Positions 38,289-46,593 of a stretch of 64,000 nucleotides of DNA are shown here, piece by piece. Both the position numbers and the translations under genes were made by a program. The DNA is from Teichococcus oryzae (lineage in GTDB: Bacteria > Pseudomonadota > Alphaproteobacteria > Acetobacterales > Acetobacteraceae): the NCBI RefSeq assembly GCF_008386565.1, contig NZ_VUKA01000001.1, positions 372,001 through 436,000 on the forward strand, given 5' to 3'. Below the pieces are notes generated by a model. The model ran no database searches. It was not told where the DNA came from and saw nothing but the letters and a program-made list of their open reading frames with translations. Positions within the stretch are counted from its first letter, which is position 1. Each line of letters starts with the position of its first letter.

Positions 38289-38480
38289 GTGCCTTTCGCT
38301 GCCACCTCCGGTTCCTGCGGCCGGAACATAGCGCGGTGCCCCGGCGGGGAAAGGGCGCGCATCGCGGGATGCACCAAAGCGGTGCTGCGACTGCGTGATC
38401 ACGTTCGCGCTGCGCCTGCGTCATGGTAGCGTCGGAAACCAGCGAAACGGCTGGCGGATCTCGCAGTCAGGGAGGGGCGA

Positions 38481-39056
38481 ATGTCTGAAGCGGTACAACA
38501 ACCGTCCGAAATGTCGACGAAACCCACGGTTGTCATCAAGAAATACGCCAACCGCCGGCTCTATAACACCGAGGCATCTTCTTACGTGACGCTGGATGAT
38601 CTGGCGCGAATGGTGCGCGAAGGCCGCGATTTTGCCGTGTATGATGCAAAGTCCGGAGAGGATATCACCCGAAGCGTTCTGACGCAGATCATTGTCGAGG
38701 AAGAATCCAAGGGACGCAGCATGCTTCCCACCTCCTTCCTGCGGCAGCTCATCGGCCTTTATGGCGACAGCCTCCAATCGCTGGTCCCCCGCTATTTGGA
38801 GATGACCATGGGGAGCTTTGCGCGTCAGCAGGAACAAATGCGCGTATCGGTTGAACAATCAATGGGTGGGTTCAATCCCATGACTAGCCTGGAAGAACTG
38901 GGCAAGCAAAACATCGCCATGATGGAACGCGCCATGTCGCTGTTCTCACCCTTTACGCGCCGTGAACAATCGGCCACCAGTGGCGAAAGTGAGGAAGTTG
39001 CAGCGCTAAAGGCAGAAATTCGCCTTTTGCGCGAACAACTCAGCAAGAAAAATTAA
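38481..39056 (+). CDS. phaR: Polyhydroxyalkanoate synthesis repressor PhaR
   Basis: DNA-binding repressor that also binds PHA granules and controls phasin and synthase genes. 191 residues. The PHB/PHA accumulation regulator domain reads VVIKKYANRRLYNTEASSYVTLDDLARMVREG, with KKYANRRLYNTE diagnostic. The second domain contains FAVYDAKSGEDITRSVLTQIIVEEE. The C-terminus is a coiled coil (EEVAALKAEIRLLREQLS). The start has GGAGGGG close by. Its codon use is visibly less GC-biased than its neighbours. It is divergent from the PhaE-like/PhaC pair, its probable target. Confidence 0.95.
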   Translation: MSEAVQQPSEMSTKPTVVIKKYANRRLYNTEASSYVTLDDLARMVREGRDFAVYDAKSGEDITRSVLTQIIVEEESKGRSMLPTSFLRQLIGLYGDSLQSLVPRYLEMTMGSFARQQEQMRVSVEQSMGGFNPMTSLEELGKQNIAMMERAMSLFSPFTRREQSATSGESEEVAALKAEIRLLREQLSKKN

Positions 39057-39197
39057 TTAAACTAAAAGAGTTGTGACCTCACGCAACTATTAAGTGATCA
39101 CGGGCTTTTTAGATCGAGGGTAACGAAATACGATAAACAAGCAGCCTCAGGCTCGTATTTTAGGTTCTGTTCAATTTTTCAGCCTGACAGGTAGAGC

Positions 39198-39632
39198 ATG
39201 GCCGACACCGATGCGGGCAGCATCACCCCTGGTGATGAACCCGAGGAAACTTCGACGCAGCGCGCCCGTCTCGCCGACAAGCATGTCGGCGCGCGGATCC
39301 GCGAAAGACGGCTGATGCTGGGATTGTCCCAGCAGCAGCTAGCCAGCATGATCGGCGTGACCTATCAGCAGGCCCACAAGTACGAGCGCGGCCTCAACCG
39401 CATCTCGGCCGGGCGCCTGTTCGAGATCGCGACCGTGCTGGCGGTTCCCGTATCCTGGTTCTTCGAGGGCCTGCAGGAGGATGGCGAAAGCCAGCCGCTT
39501 GGCATGCGCCAGCGCATGTGCCTGGAGCTGGCGCGCAACTTCGCCCAGATCACCAACGAGAAGCACCAGGAAGCACTGAGCCAGATGGCCAGGGCGCTGG
39601 CCGCCCAGTCGCAGGGCCGGCCGGTGGATTGA
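39198..39632 (+). CDS. XRE-family helix-turn-helix regulator
   Basis: Cytosolic repressor-type regulator of 144 residues. The HTH runs from about residue 30 to 90: VGARIRERRLMLGLSQQQLASMIGVTYQQAHKYERGLNRISAGRLFEIA (core LSQQQLASMIGVTYQQAHKY), then VPVSWFFEGL. This is the alphaproteobacterial SinR-like type with a helical C-terminus (QRMCLELARNFAQI) that probably dimerises. It is separated from phaR by 141 bp of AT-rich spacer that likely holds its promoter. The target is unknown. Confidence 0.9.
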   Translation: MADTDAGSITPGDEPEETSTQRARLADKHVGARIRERRLMLGLSQQQLASMIGVTYQQAHKYERGLNRISAGRLFEIATVLAVPVSWFFEGLQEDGESQPLGMRQRMCLELARNFAQITNEKHQEALSQMARALAAQSQGRPVD

Positions 39633-39698
39633 TCGCCGCGCGGCGAACCGCCGCACGGAAACCTGTCTGCGGGGCCTCGGGCCCGGCAACAAATCATG

Positions 39699-39886
39699 GC
39701 GTGGCCGAGGCCACGCGACGGAGCCGCCGGAAACCGGCGGTGAGAGGCGGTGGATGTCGGTCAAAGCCGAGCCCCGCTGCCCTCCACGCATGACCCGGGC
39801 TGTTTCCGGTTGCCCATTGACGAGACGCTCCTGACCGCGCCGCAAAAACGCGGATCGGCATCCCTGACCCCTGCGCGGGGACAGGG
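39699..39886. repeat. Cluster of perfect hairpins between the XRE and amidase genes
   Basis: Three stable stems lie between the two convergent gene ends: GCGTGGCC-GA-GGCCACGC (39699-39716), CCGCCGG-AAA-CCGGCGG (39724-39740), and CCCTG(A)CCCC-TGCGC-GGGG(A)CAGGG (39862-39886) with matching bulged A on both sides. They probably act as terminators or RNA stabilisers. No aptamer family was recognised. Confidence 0.6.
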
Positions 39887-39917
39887 CTCCGCCAGGAGGC
39901 CCGTCCCCGTCTCCCGA

Positions 39918-41327
39918 TCAGGCAGGGTCGCAGGCGGTCACCGGCGGGCTGGCCGCCTCGATCAGCGCGCCGGCCGCCAGCAGCACATCTTCCCGGAACC
40001 GCCCGGCCACCAGCTGCACCCCGACCGGCGCCGCGCCATGCGGGCCTTCCACTTGCCCGGTGGCGAGGGTGAGTGCGGGAACGCCCATCAGCGGCAGCGC
40101 GATCTGCGGCAACTGCGCTTCCACCACCCGCTCAAAGGCTTCCGGGGAACTGACATCGAGCATGTCCGGGAAAGGCAGTTCGCCACAGGGCGGCAGCAGC
40201 AGCAGGGGATAATCCCGCAGGAACAGCTGCCATTGCCGGACCAGGCCGGCACGCGCCTGCAAGGCATCATGGAAGCCGTCCAGGTCGCACGGGCCGGCCA
40301 GCCTTTCCATCTGCGCATAGATGAAGCTGGCATCGGGGTCGCCCTCGCGCGCGACGGCCGCGGCGCCGTTGCGGCGGAACTCCGCCATCCAGAGATGCGC
40401 CTGCAACCGGGCCGGCTCGCGCAGCGGCGGGCAGGGCGTCTCGACAATGCTCCAGCCCGCTTCCTGCAACGCCAGCGCGGCCTGACGCAGCGCGCGCTCA
40501 AGGGCCGGATCGGTGTTCAGGCCTTCCGGCCTGACGCAAAGCGCGGCGCGCTTCGGCAGGGCGGGGCCCTCCAGTGGCGCCGGCACCCACCACGGATCAT
40601 GCGCGTCCTCCGCGCTCATGGCCTGCAGGGCGAGCCGGAGGTCTGCCACCGAGCGCGCCAGCGGGCCGGACACCGCCATGATCTGGGCGCCGATGGCCCG
40701 CTCCGGCCCCGAGGCGTTCCAGGCGGGAATGCGGCCCAGCGAGGGGCGCAGGCCATGCACGCCGCAGACATAGGCCGGAAAGCGAATCGAGCCAGCGATG
40801 TCGGTGCCATGGGCGATGGCACCGATGCCGGCCGCCACCGCCGCGCCCGCCCCGCCGGAGGAGCCGCCCGGGGTGAGCGCCGGGTTGCGCGGGTTGCGGG
40901 TGGCGCCATGCAGGCTGTTGCGGGTGAACCAGCGCAGCGAGAAGGCGGGCGTGTTGGTGCGGCCGATGATCACCGCGCCGGCCTTGCGCAGATTGGCCAC
41001 CACGGGATTGTCGGTGGCGGCGATGAGGTCGCGCTGGATGCGCAAGCCATTGGTGGTGGCATGCCCCTTCTGGTCCATGTTCACCTTGACCGTCACAGGC
41101 ACGCCGGCCAGCGGGCCCGGGGTGGCGCCGCGGGCCAGGGCAGCATCCACGGCGTCGGCGGCGGCGAGCGCCTCCTCCGGCATGGCCGCGACCACGGCAT
41201 TGATGGCAGGGTTGACGGCGGCCTGGCGGGCCAGGGCGGATTCGGTGGCCTGCCGCGCCGTGATGGTTCGCGCGGCGATGCGGGACGCGATTTCGGTGGC
41301 GCTCAGGCGCCAAAGGTCATTGGTCAT
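39918..41327 (-). CDS. Amidase (amidase signature family)
   Basis: Hydrolase of the amidase-signature superfamily, 469 residues. The Ser-cisSer-Lys triad is visible: Lys in PVTVKVNMDQKG, and the two Ser within TPGGSSGGAGAAVAAG and GTDIAGSIRFPA. It has the typical N-terminal helix LSATEIASRIAARTITARQATE. Substrates range from simple amides to amidated metabolites and cannot be told apart here. The start at 41327 (MTNDLWRLSA) has AGGGAG about nine bases upstream. It is divergent from the phospholipase-D gene. Confidence 0.9.
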   Translation of the reverse strand: MTNDLWRLSATEIASRIAARTITARQATESALARQAAVNPAINAVVAAMPEEALAAADAVDAALARGATPGPLAGVPVTVKVNMDQKGHATTNGLRIQRDLIAATDNPVVANLRKAGAVIIGRTNTPAFSLRWFTRNSLHGATRNPRNPALTPGGSSGGAGAAVAAGIGAIAHGTDIAGSIRFPAYVCGVHGLRPSLGRIPAWNASGPERAIGAQIMAVSGPLARSVADLRLALQAMSAEDAHDPWWVPAPLEGPALPKRAALCVRPEGLNTDPALERALRQAALALQEAGWSIVETPCPPLREPARLQAHLWMAEFRRNGAAAVAREGDPDASFIYAQMERLAGPCDLDGFHDALQARAGLVRQWQLFLRDYPLLLLPPCGELPFPDMLDVSSPEAFERVVEAQLPQIALPLMGVPALTLATGQVEGPHGAAPVGVQLVAGRFREDVLLAAGALIEAASPPVTACDPA

Positions 41328-41487
41328 TCCGGAACTCCCTGCGGTGTCGCCCGCCGAGTGTCGGGGCAGGGCGTGCCGCCGCCAAGCGGCGTTTTTCCGC
41401 GGCGGTGGCCGGTTCCGGCATGGCGTGGCATTCCCGGACCGGGTGGCGCCGGAACGGCGACTCACCGGGATGTGGCAGGAGACATGC

Positions 41488-43086
41488 ATGATCCATCGCG
41501 TCGCCCGGCGGGCCTCGGGGATGCTCCTCCCTTTCCTGGAAGGGCCGCGGGGGATGGCGGTCATGCTGGGCCTGGCGCTGCTTGTTCTCGCCGGCTGCGG
41601 CCTGCCGCCGCCGGAAGGGCGGCCGCCCAGCGTGGCGCTGGCGCAGGAGGACGCCCGGAACACGCCGCTCGGTCAGGCGGTGGCCGGGCTGTCGGCGCGG
41701 CATCCCGGCCTGACCGGCATCCACGCTCTGGCAGAGGCGCGCGATGCCTTCGCGGCCCGCGTCCTGCTGGCCCGCGCCGCGCGGAAGACGCTGGATGTGC
41801 AGTATTACATCTGGCATGGCGACCTGACGGGAACGCTGCTGCTCGACGAGTTGCGCGCCGCGGCCGAGCGCGGGGTGCGGGTGCGCCTGCTGCTCGACGA
41901 CAACGGCACCTCCGGCCTGGATGCGCGGCTGGCGGCGCTGCATGCCCATCCGGGCATCGAGGTGCGCCTGTTCAATCCCTTCGCCGTCCGTCATCCGAAG
42001 TGGATCGGCTTCCTGACCGATTTTTCCCGCGCCAACCGGCGCATGCACAACAAGTCCTTCACCGCCGACAGCCAGGCCACCATCGTTGGCGGCCGCAATG
42101 TGGGGGATGAATATTTCGGCGCGGCCGAGGGCGCGCTGTTCGCCGACCTGGACGTGCTGGCCATCGGTGCCGTGGTGCCGGAGGTGGCGGCGGATTTCGA
42201 CCGCTACTGGGCCAGCCTTTCCTCCTATCCCGTGGACCTCATCCTGCCGCCTCCGGACCGCGAACAACTGCCGGCCCTGCGCGCCGCGGCCGAGGAAGTG
42301 ACGCAATCGCCGGCGGCCCTCCGCTATGTCGGGGCGATCCGGGACCTGCCATCCATCCGGCAATTGCTGGATGGCGAGCTGGCGCTGGAATGGGCGCCGG
42401 TGCGCATGGTCAGCGACGATCCGGCGAAGGGGTTGGGGCGGGCGGCGCCGGAAGGGTTGCTGACCAGCCAGCTCGCCGAGATCCTCGACACGCCGGAGCG
42501 CGAGCTGGAGCTGGTTTCGCCTTACTTCGTGCCCGCCGAGGCCGGCACCGCATTCTTCGCGGGGCTGGCCAGAAGCGGCGTCCGGGTGCGCGTCCTGACC
42601 AATTCCCTGGCTTCCACCGACGTGACGGCGGTGCATGCGGGCTATGCCCGGCGGCGGGAGGATCTGCTGGCCGCCGGGGTCGTGCTGTATGAGCTGCGCC
42701 GCCTCGGCCCCGGCGCGGGAGAGCGCAATGACAGCGCCGGGCCCTTCGGCAGCTCCGGCTCCAGCCTGCATGCCAAGACCTTTGCGGTGGACCGGCGGCG
42801 GGTTTTCGTGGGGTCGTTCAACTTCGATCCGCGCTCGGCCAACCTGAACACGGAGCTGGGCTTCGTGATCGAAAGCCCGGTTCTGGCGGATGCCATCCGG
42901 CGGGCTTTCGACCAGGCGATACCGGCCACGTCCTACAAGGCCGGCTTGACGGCCGACGGCCGGTTGTTCTGGACGGAAAACCTCGATGGAAGCGTGGTCC
43001 GGCACGAGACCGAGCCACAGGCCAGCCTGCTGCAACGCCTGCTGGTGTCGGTGCTGATGCGCCTGCCCATCGAATGGATGCTGTGA
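41488..43086 (+). CDS. Phospholipase D-family lipoprotein (cardiolipin synthase-like)
   Basis: Membrane-anchored PLD-superfamily protein, 532 residues. It has two HKD motifs: RMHNKSFTADSQATIVGGRN and LHAKTFAVDRRRVFVGSFNFD, both with the H-x-K-x4-D core intact. A lipobox LVLAGC follows the hydrophobic stretch MAVMLGLALLVLAG, so a lipid anchor is likely. The start at 41488 has AGGAG seven bases upstream, but the Met at 41554 would give a classic short lipoprotein signal. The family includes cardiolipin synthases and phosphatidyl-transferases; the exact substrate is not known. Confidence 0.88.
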   Translation: MIHRVARRASGMLLPFLEGPRGMAVMLGLALLVLAGCGLPPPEGRPPSVALAQEDARNTPLGQAVAGLSARHPGLTGIHALAEARDAFAARVLLARAARKTLDVQYYIWHGDLTGTLLLDELRAAAERGVRVRLLLDDNGTSGLDARLAALHAHPGIEVRLFNPFAVRHPKWIGFLTDFSRANRRMHNKSFTADSQATIVGGRNVGDEYFGAAEGALFADLDVLAIGAVVPEVAADFDRYWASLSSYPVDLILPPPDREQLPALRAAAEEVTQSPAALRYVGAIRDLPSIRQLLDGELALEWAPVRMVSDDPAKGLGRAAPEGLLTSQLAEILDTPERELELVSPYFVPAEAGTAFFAGLARSGVRVRVLTNSLASTDVTAVHAGYARRREDLLAAGVVLYELRRLGPGAGERNDSAGPFGSSGSSLHAKTFAVDRRRVFVGSFNFDPRSANLNTELGFVIESPVLADAIRRAFDQAIPATSYKAGLTADGRLFWTENLDGSVVRHETEPQASLLQRLLVSVLMRLPIEWML

Positions 43087-43092
43087 GCGCCC

Positions 43093-43650
43093 TCAGGCGG
43101 GGCCGGCCAGCTCGCGCAGCGCTTTCAGCCAGTCGGGATGGTCCCAGGCGGCGGCGCCTTCCAGCCGTGCCACCTCCTGCCCTTTCCGGTTGACGACGAT
43201 GCTGGTGGGCAGGCCGCGCGCGCCCAGCGCCCGCCCGGCCGCGCCGCGGGGATCGAGCCAGACATCCAGCGTCCCGACCCCCGTGCGCCCGTAGAAGCCC
43301 TGCACCACCGGCGCGCCGCCCCGGTCGGAGGACAAGGCCAGCACCGCCCAGCCTTCCCCCGCCAGCGCCTGCTGCGCCCGGTCCAGCGCCGGCATCTCGG
43401 CCACGCAAGGGGCGCACCAGGTGGCCCAAAGGTTGATCAGCAGCGGCCGGCCGGCAAAATCGGCCACGCGCTTCTCCGCCCCGCCGGCATCGGTGAAGAC
43501 GAAATCCGGCAGCGCGCGGGGTTCCGTCCGGCTCAGCTTGCCCAGCCCCTCGGCCTGTTCGGCGGCAATCCCTTGCCGTGCCGGAAGCAGCATGGTTAGG
43601 GTCGGCCCGGCCGCGAGCAGCGAAAGCAGGGAGCGGCGTTCCAGCAACAC
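43093..43650 (-). CDS. TlpA-family thiol:disulfide oxidoreductase
   Basis: Membrane-anchored or periplasmic thioredoxin-like reductase of the TlpA/ResA type, 185 residues. An N-terminal hydrophobic signal ([17 protein letters not shown]) is followed by the redox motif [13 protein letters not shown] and a cis-Pro loop ([14 protein letters not shown]). It probably keeps periplasmic or cytochrome-maturation cysteines reduced. The GTG start at 43650 has AAGGAAGG about nine bases upstream. It is divergent from argH with only 15 bp between the two start codons, the common alphaproteobacterial tlpA-argH arrangement. Confidence 0.88.
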   Translation of the reverse strand: MLLERRSLLSLLAAGPTLTMLLPARQGIAAEQAEGLGKLSRTEPRALPDFVFTDAGGAEKRVADFAGRPLLINLWATWCAPCVAEMPALDRAQQALAGEGWAVLALSSDRGGAPVVQGFYGRTGVGTLDVWLDPRGAAGRALGARGLPTSIVVNRKGQEVARLEGAAAWDHPDWLKALRELAGPA

Positions 43651-43665
43651 GAGGCAGATCCTTCC

Positions 43666-45081
43666 TTGTCCAGTCCTATTGGGTCCAGTCACAGTCAAAG
43701 CCAGGGCAACCAGCAATGGGGCGGGCGCTACAGCGCCGGACCCTCGGCCATCATGGAGGCCATCAATGCCTCCATCGGGTTTGACCGCAAGATGTGGCGG
43801 CAGGACATCCGGGGCAGCCTCGCCCATGCCGCCATGCTGCGCCATGTGGGGATCATCTCCGCCGATGACGAGGCCGCGATCCAGGAGGGCCTGAAGGCGA
43901 TCGGCGAGGAGATCGAGGGCGGCAGCTTTCCCTTCAGCGAGGCGCTGGAGGACATCCACATGAACATCGAGGCTCGCCTGACCGAGCGGATCGGCGAGGC
44001 CGGCAAGCGGCTGCACACCGCGCGCAGCCGCAACGACCAGGTGGCCCTCGACATCCGGCTGTGGGTGCGCGACGCGATCGACGGCATCGATGGCCAGATC
44101 GCCGACCTGATGCGGGCGCTGACCGACCGTGCCGACGAGCACGCGGCGACGGTGATGCCGGGCTTCACCCATCTGCAGCCGGCGCAGCCCACCACGCTCG
44201 GCCACCACCTCCTGGCCTATGTGGAGATGCTGGGGCGGGACCGCTCGCGGCTCGGCGATTGCCGCGCGCGGATGAACGAGAGCCCGCTCGGCTCCGCGGC
44301 GCTGTGCGGCACGGGCTTCCCGATCGACCGGCACATGACGGCGGTGGCGCTGGGCTTCGACCGGCCGACCCGCAACAGCCTGGACGGCGTCGCCTCGCGC
44401 GATTTCGCGCTGGAGTTCCTGTCCGCCCTGTCGATCTGCGCCACGCATCTGTCCCGCTTCGCCGAGGAGATCGTGCTGTGGACCAACCCGTATTTCGGCT
44501 TCGTGGCGCTGAGTGACGCCTACACCACCGGCTCCTCGATCATGCCGCAGAAGCGCAACCCGGACGCGGCGGAGCTGGTGCGCGCCAAGGTCGGCCGCAT
44601 CTCCGGCTCCCTGCTGGGCCTGCTCACGGTGATGAAGGGCCTGCCGCTGACCTATGGCAAGGACATGCAGGAGGACAAGGAAGGCATCTTCGACGCGGCC
44701 GAGAGCATCGCCCTGGCGCTCGCCGCCACCGCCGGCATGGTGCGCGACATGAAGCCCGACGGGGCGCGGCTGCGCGAGGCCGCCGGCGCCGGCTTCTCCA
44801 CCGCCACCGACCTGGCCGACTGGCTGGTGCGGGAGTTGCGCCTGCCCTTCCGCGACGCCCATCACGTCACCGGCCGCCTGGTCGCCAAGGCCGAGGCGAG
44901 GGGCGTGGACCTGCCCGGCCTGTCGCTGGAGGAAATGCAGGAGGAGGAGCCGCGCATCCATTCCGGCGTGTTCGGCGTGCTGAGCGTCGAGGCCTCGGTG
45001 GCATCCCGCACCTCCTATGGCGGCACGGCGCCGGTGAATGTGCGCCGCATGGCGGCCGAGTGGCGGGAGCGCCTGGCATGA
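43666..45081 (+). CDS. argH: Argininosuccinate lyase
   Basis: Last enzyme of arginine synthesis, cleaving argininosuccinate to arginine and fumarate. 471 residues. The fumarase/aspartase signature is [48 protein letters not shown] and [15 protein letters not shown] are also present. No ATG precedes the conserved WGGRY block; TTG at 43666 is the best start, giving a polar Ser/Gln-rich leader. It overlaps the small lipoprotein gene by 4 bp (ATGA). The divergent tlpA start is only 15 bp away. Confidence 0.94.
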   Translation: MSSPIGSSHSQSQGNQQWGGRYSAGPSAIMEAINASIGFDRKMWRQDIRGSLAHAAMLRHVGIISADDEAAIQEGLKAIGEEIEGGSFPFSEALEDIHMNIEARLTERIGEAGKRLHTARSRNDQVALDIRLWVRDAIDGIDGQIADLMRALTDRADEHAATVMPGFTHLQPAQPTTLGHHLLAYVEMLGRDRSRLGDCRARMNESPLGSAALCGTGFPIDRHMTAVALGFDRPTRNSLDGVASRDFALEFLSALSICATHLSRFAEEIVLWTNPYFGFVALSDAYTTGSSIMPQKRNPDAAELVRAKVGRISGSLLGLLTVMKGLPLTYGKDMQEDKEGIFDAAESIALALAATAGMVRDMKPDGARLREAAGAGFSTATDLADWLVRELRLPFRDAHHVTGRLVAKAEARGVDLPGLSLEEMQEEEPRIHSGVFGVLSVEASVASRTSYGGTAPVNVRRMAAEWRERLA

Positions 45082-45218
45082 GGGGCGCCGGCCTGCGCGG
45101 CGCCCTGGTGCTGATGGCGGCAGCGCTGCTGCTGGCCGCCTGCGGCCGCCCCGGCCCGATCCGCCCGCCCGGCCCGCAGGAGGAGATCACCTATCCGCGG
45201 AGCTACCCGAGCCGCTGA
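45078..45218 (+). CDS. Small lipoprotein (LptM/YifL-like)
   Basis: A 46-residue lipoprotein. It reads [22 protein letters not shown] in outline, with lipobox LAAC at about residues 19-22, then a Pro-rich tail with PRSYP. The ATG overlaps the argH stop. In many proteobacteria a gene of this kind sits between argH and lysA and encodes the LPS-transport assembly lipoprotein LptM (YifL). The position and lipobox support that identity; the short sequence alone does not prove it. Here lysA is displaced by three genes. Confidence 0.8.
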   Translation: MRGAGLRGALVLMAAALLLAACGRPGPIRPPGPQEEITYPRSYPSR

Positions 45219-45360
45219 GGCCCTTCGCGACGGCGCCCGGAGGGGTGTGAAGTCCCGCCCCGGCGCGCCAGTTCTTCCGGATTGCCGCGCAAGCGCCGGA
45301 GCGCGAAAGCCGGGCCGGGGCGGCAGGATGCGCTGTGCAAGTCCAACGGAGGACACAGCC

Positions 45361-46527
45361 ATGCTGACCATGCCGCAACAGGATGACGCCGTGGCGGCGC
45401 CACCGGCGCTCCCCGCCACGGGAAGCGTGCCCGGCACCGCCGCCGACCCGCGCTGGCGGCGCATCCTCGCCCGCGATGCCACGGCCGACGGGCAGTTCTG
45501 GTATTCGGTGGTCACCACCGGCGTGTATTGCCGGCCCTCCTGCGCGTCCCGCCCGGCGCGGCCGGAGAATGTGCGCATCCATGACAGCCTGGCGGCGGCG
45601 CGGGCCACGGGCTGCCGCCCCTGCCGCCGCTGCCGCCCGGACGAGCCGCCCAAGGCCGCGCGCGATGCTGCCCTGGTCGCCCGCGCCTGCCGGCTGATCG
45701 AGGCGGCGGAAGAGCCGCCGGCGCTGGAAGCACTGGCCGCCGCCCTGGAGGTGAGCCCCGCGCATTTCCACCGGCTGTTCCGCGCCGCCACCGGCCTGAC
45801 GCCGCGCGGCTATGCCGCGGCGCACCGCGCCCGACGGCTCCGCGACACCCTGGCCGGGAGCCGCAGCGTCACCGAGGCGATCTTCAGCGCCGGCTTCAGT
45901 TCCAGCGGCCGCTTCTACGAGGCGGCGGATGGGCTGCTCGGCATGACGCCCGGTGCCTGGCGGGCCGGCGGGGCGGGGCAGGAGATCCGCTTCGCCCTGG
46001 GCGAATGCTCGCTCGGCGCCATCCTGGTGGCGGCGACCGAGCGCGGCCTGTGCGCCATCCTGCTGGGCGACGAGCCCGAGGCCCTGTTGCGGGACCTGCA
46101 GGACCGCTTCCCGCGTGCCCGGCTGGTGGGCGGCGATGCCGGGTTCGAGGCGCTGGTGGCGCAGGTGGTGGGCTTCGTGGAAGCGCCGCGCCTGGGCCTC
46201 GACCTGCCGCTCGACATCCGTGGCACCGCCTTCCAGCAGCGCGTCTGGCAGGCGCTGCGGGCCGTGCCGGCCGGCGAGACGGTCAGCTACACGGACATCG
46301 CCCGCCGCATCGGCATGCCCGCGGCGGTGCGGGCGGTGGCCGGCGCCTGTGCCGCCAACCCGCTCGCCGTCGCCATTCCGTGCCACCGGGTGCTGCGCCA
46401 GGACGGGGCGCTGTCGGGCTATCGCTGGGGCATCGCGCGCAAGCGCGCGCTGCTGGCGCAGGAGCGCGACACAGGGGAGGGGCGCCTAGAGCGGATCCCG
46501 ATCGGGCAGGATCGCCTGATCGGGTGA
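45361..46527 (+). CDS. ada: Bifunctional Ada: methylphosphotriester-sensing regulator and O6-methylguanine methyltransferase
   Basis: Adaptive-response protein, 388 residues. The N-terminal zinc domain carries the methyl-accepting Cys near residue 57 (GVYCRPSCASR) and the CRPCRRC cluster. An AraC-type HTH follows (LAAALEVSPAHFHRLFRAATGLTPRGYAAAHRARR). The C-terminal transferase has the acceptor Cys near 341 in AIPCHRVLR. It repairs methylated DNA and activates its own gene. The start has GGAGG eight bases upstream. The last about 15 residues (LERIPIGQDRLIG) are encoded inside a palindromic repeat element and are not conserved. Confidence 0.94.
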   Translation: MLTMPQQDDAVAAPPALPATGSVPGTAADPRWRRILARDATADGQFWYSVVTTGVYCRPSCASRPARPENVRIHDSLAAARATGCRPCRRCRPDEPPKAARDAALVARACRLIEAAEEPPALEALAAALEVSPAHFHRLFRAATGLTPRGYAAAHRARRLRDTLAGSRSVTEAIFSAGFSSSGRFYEAADGLLGMTPGAWRAGGAGQEIRFALGECSLGAILVAATERGLCAILLGDEPEALLRDLQDRFPRARLVGGDAGFEALVAQVVGFVEAPRLGLDLPLDIRGTAFQQRVWQALRAVPAGETVSYTDIARRIGMPAAVRAVAGACAANPLAVAIPCHRVLRQDGALSGYRWGIARKRALLAQERDTGEGRLERIPIGQDRLIG

Positions 46528-46593
46528 AGATGCCCGGCAGAACAAGGAGCCAGAGCATTTGACGTGAGCCAGTGCGAACGGAAAATGTCCTAG
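46486..46593. repeat. Palindrome-containing intergenic element at the 3' end of ada
   Basis: About 108 bp bounded by CTAG on the left (46486) and right (46590). It contains CCCGATC...GATCGGG (46497-46503 and 46518-46524) and CAGAGCATTTGACG. Both convergent genes, ada and the FNT gene, stop inside it. It reads like a dispersed repetitive element of the REP type seen in alphaproteobacteria; the family is not identified. Confidence 0.5.

Noticed and set aside
39658-39760. A SAM/SAH or other riboswitch in the spacer after the XRE gene
   Set aside because: The stems are perfect simple hairpins between convergent genes. I could not match SAM-II, SAH or cobalamin consensus elements, and there is no gene downstream in the right orientation.
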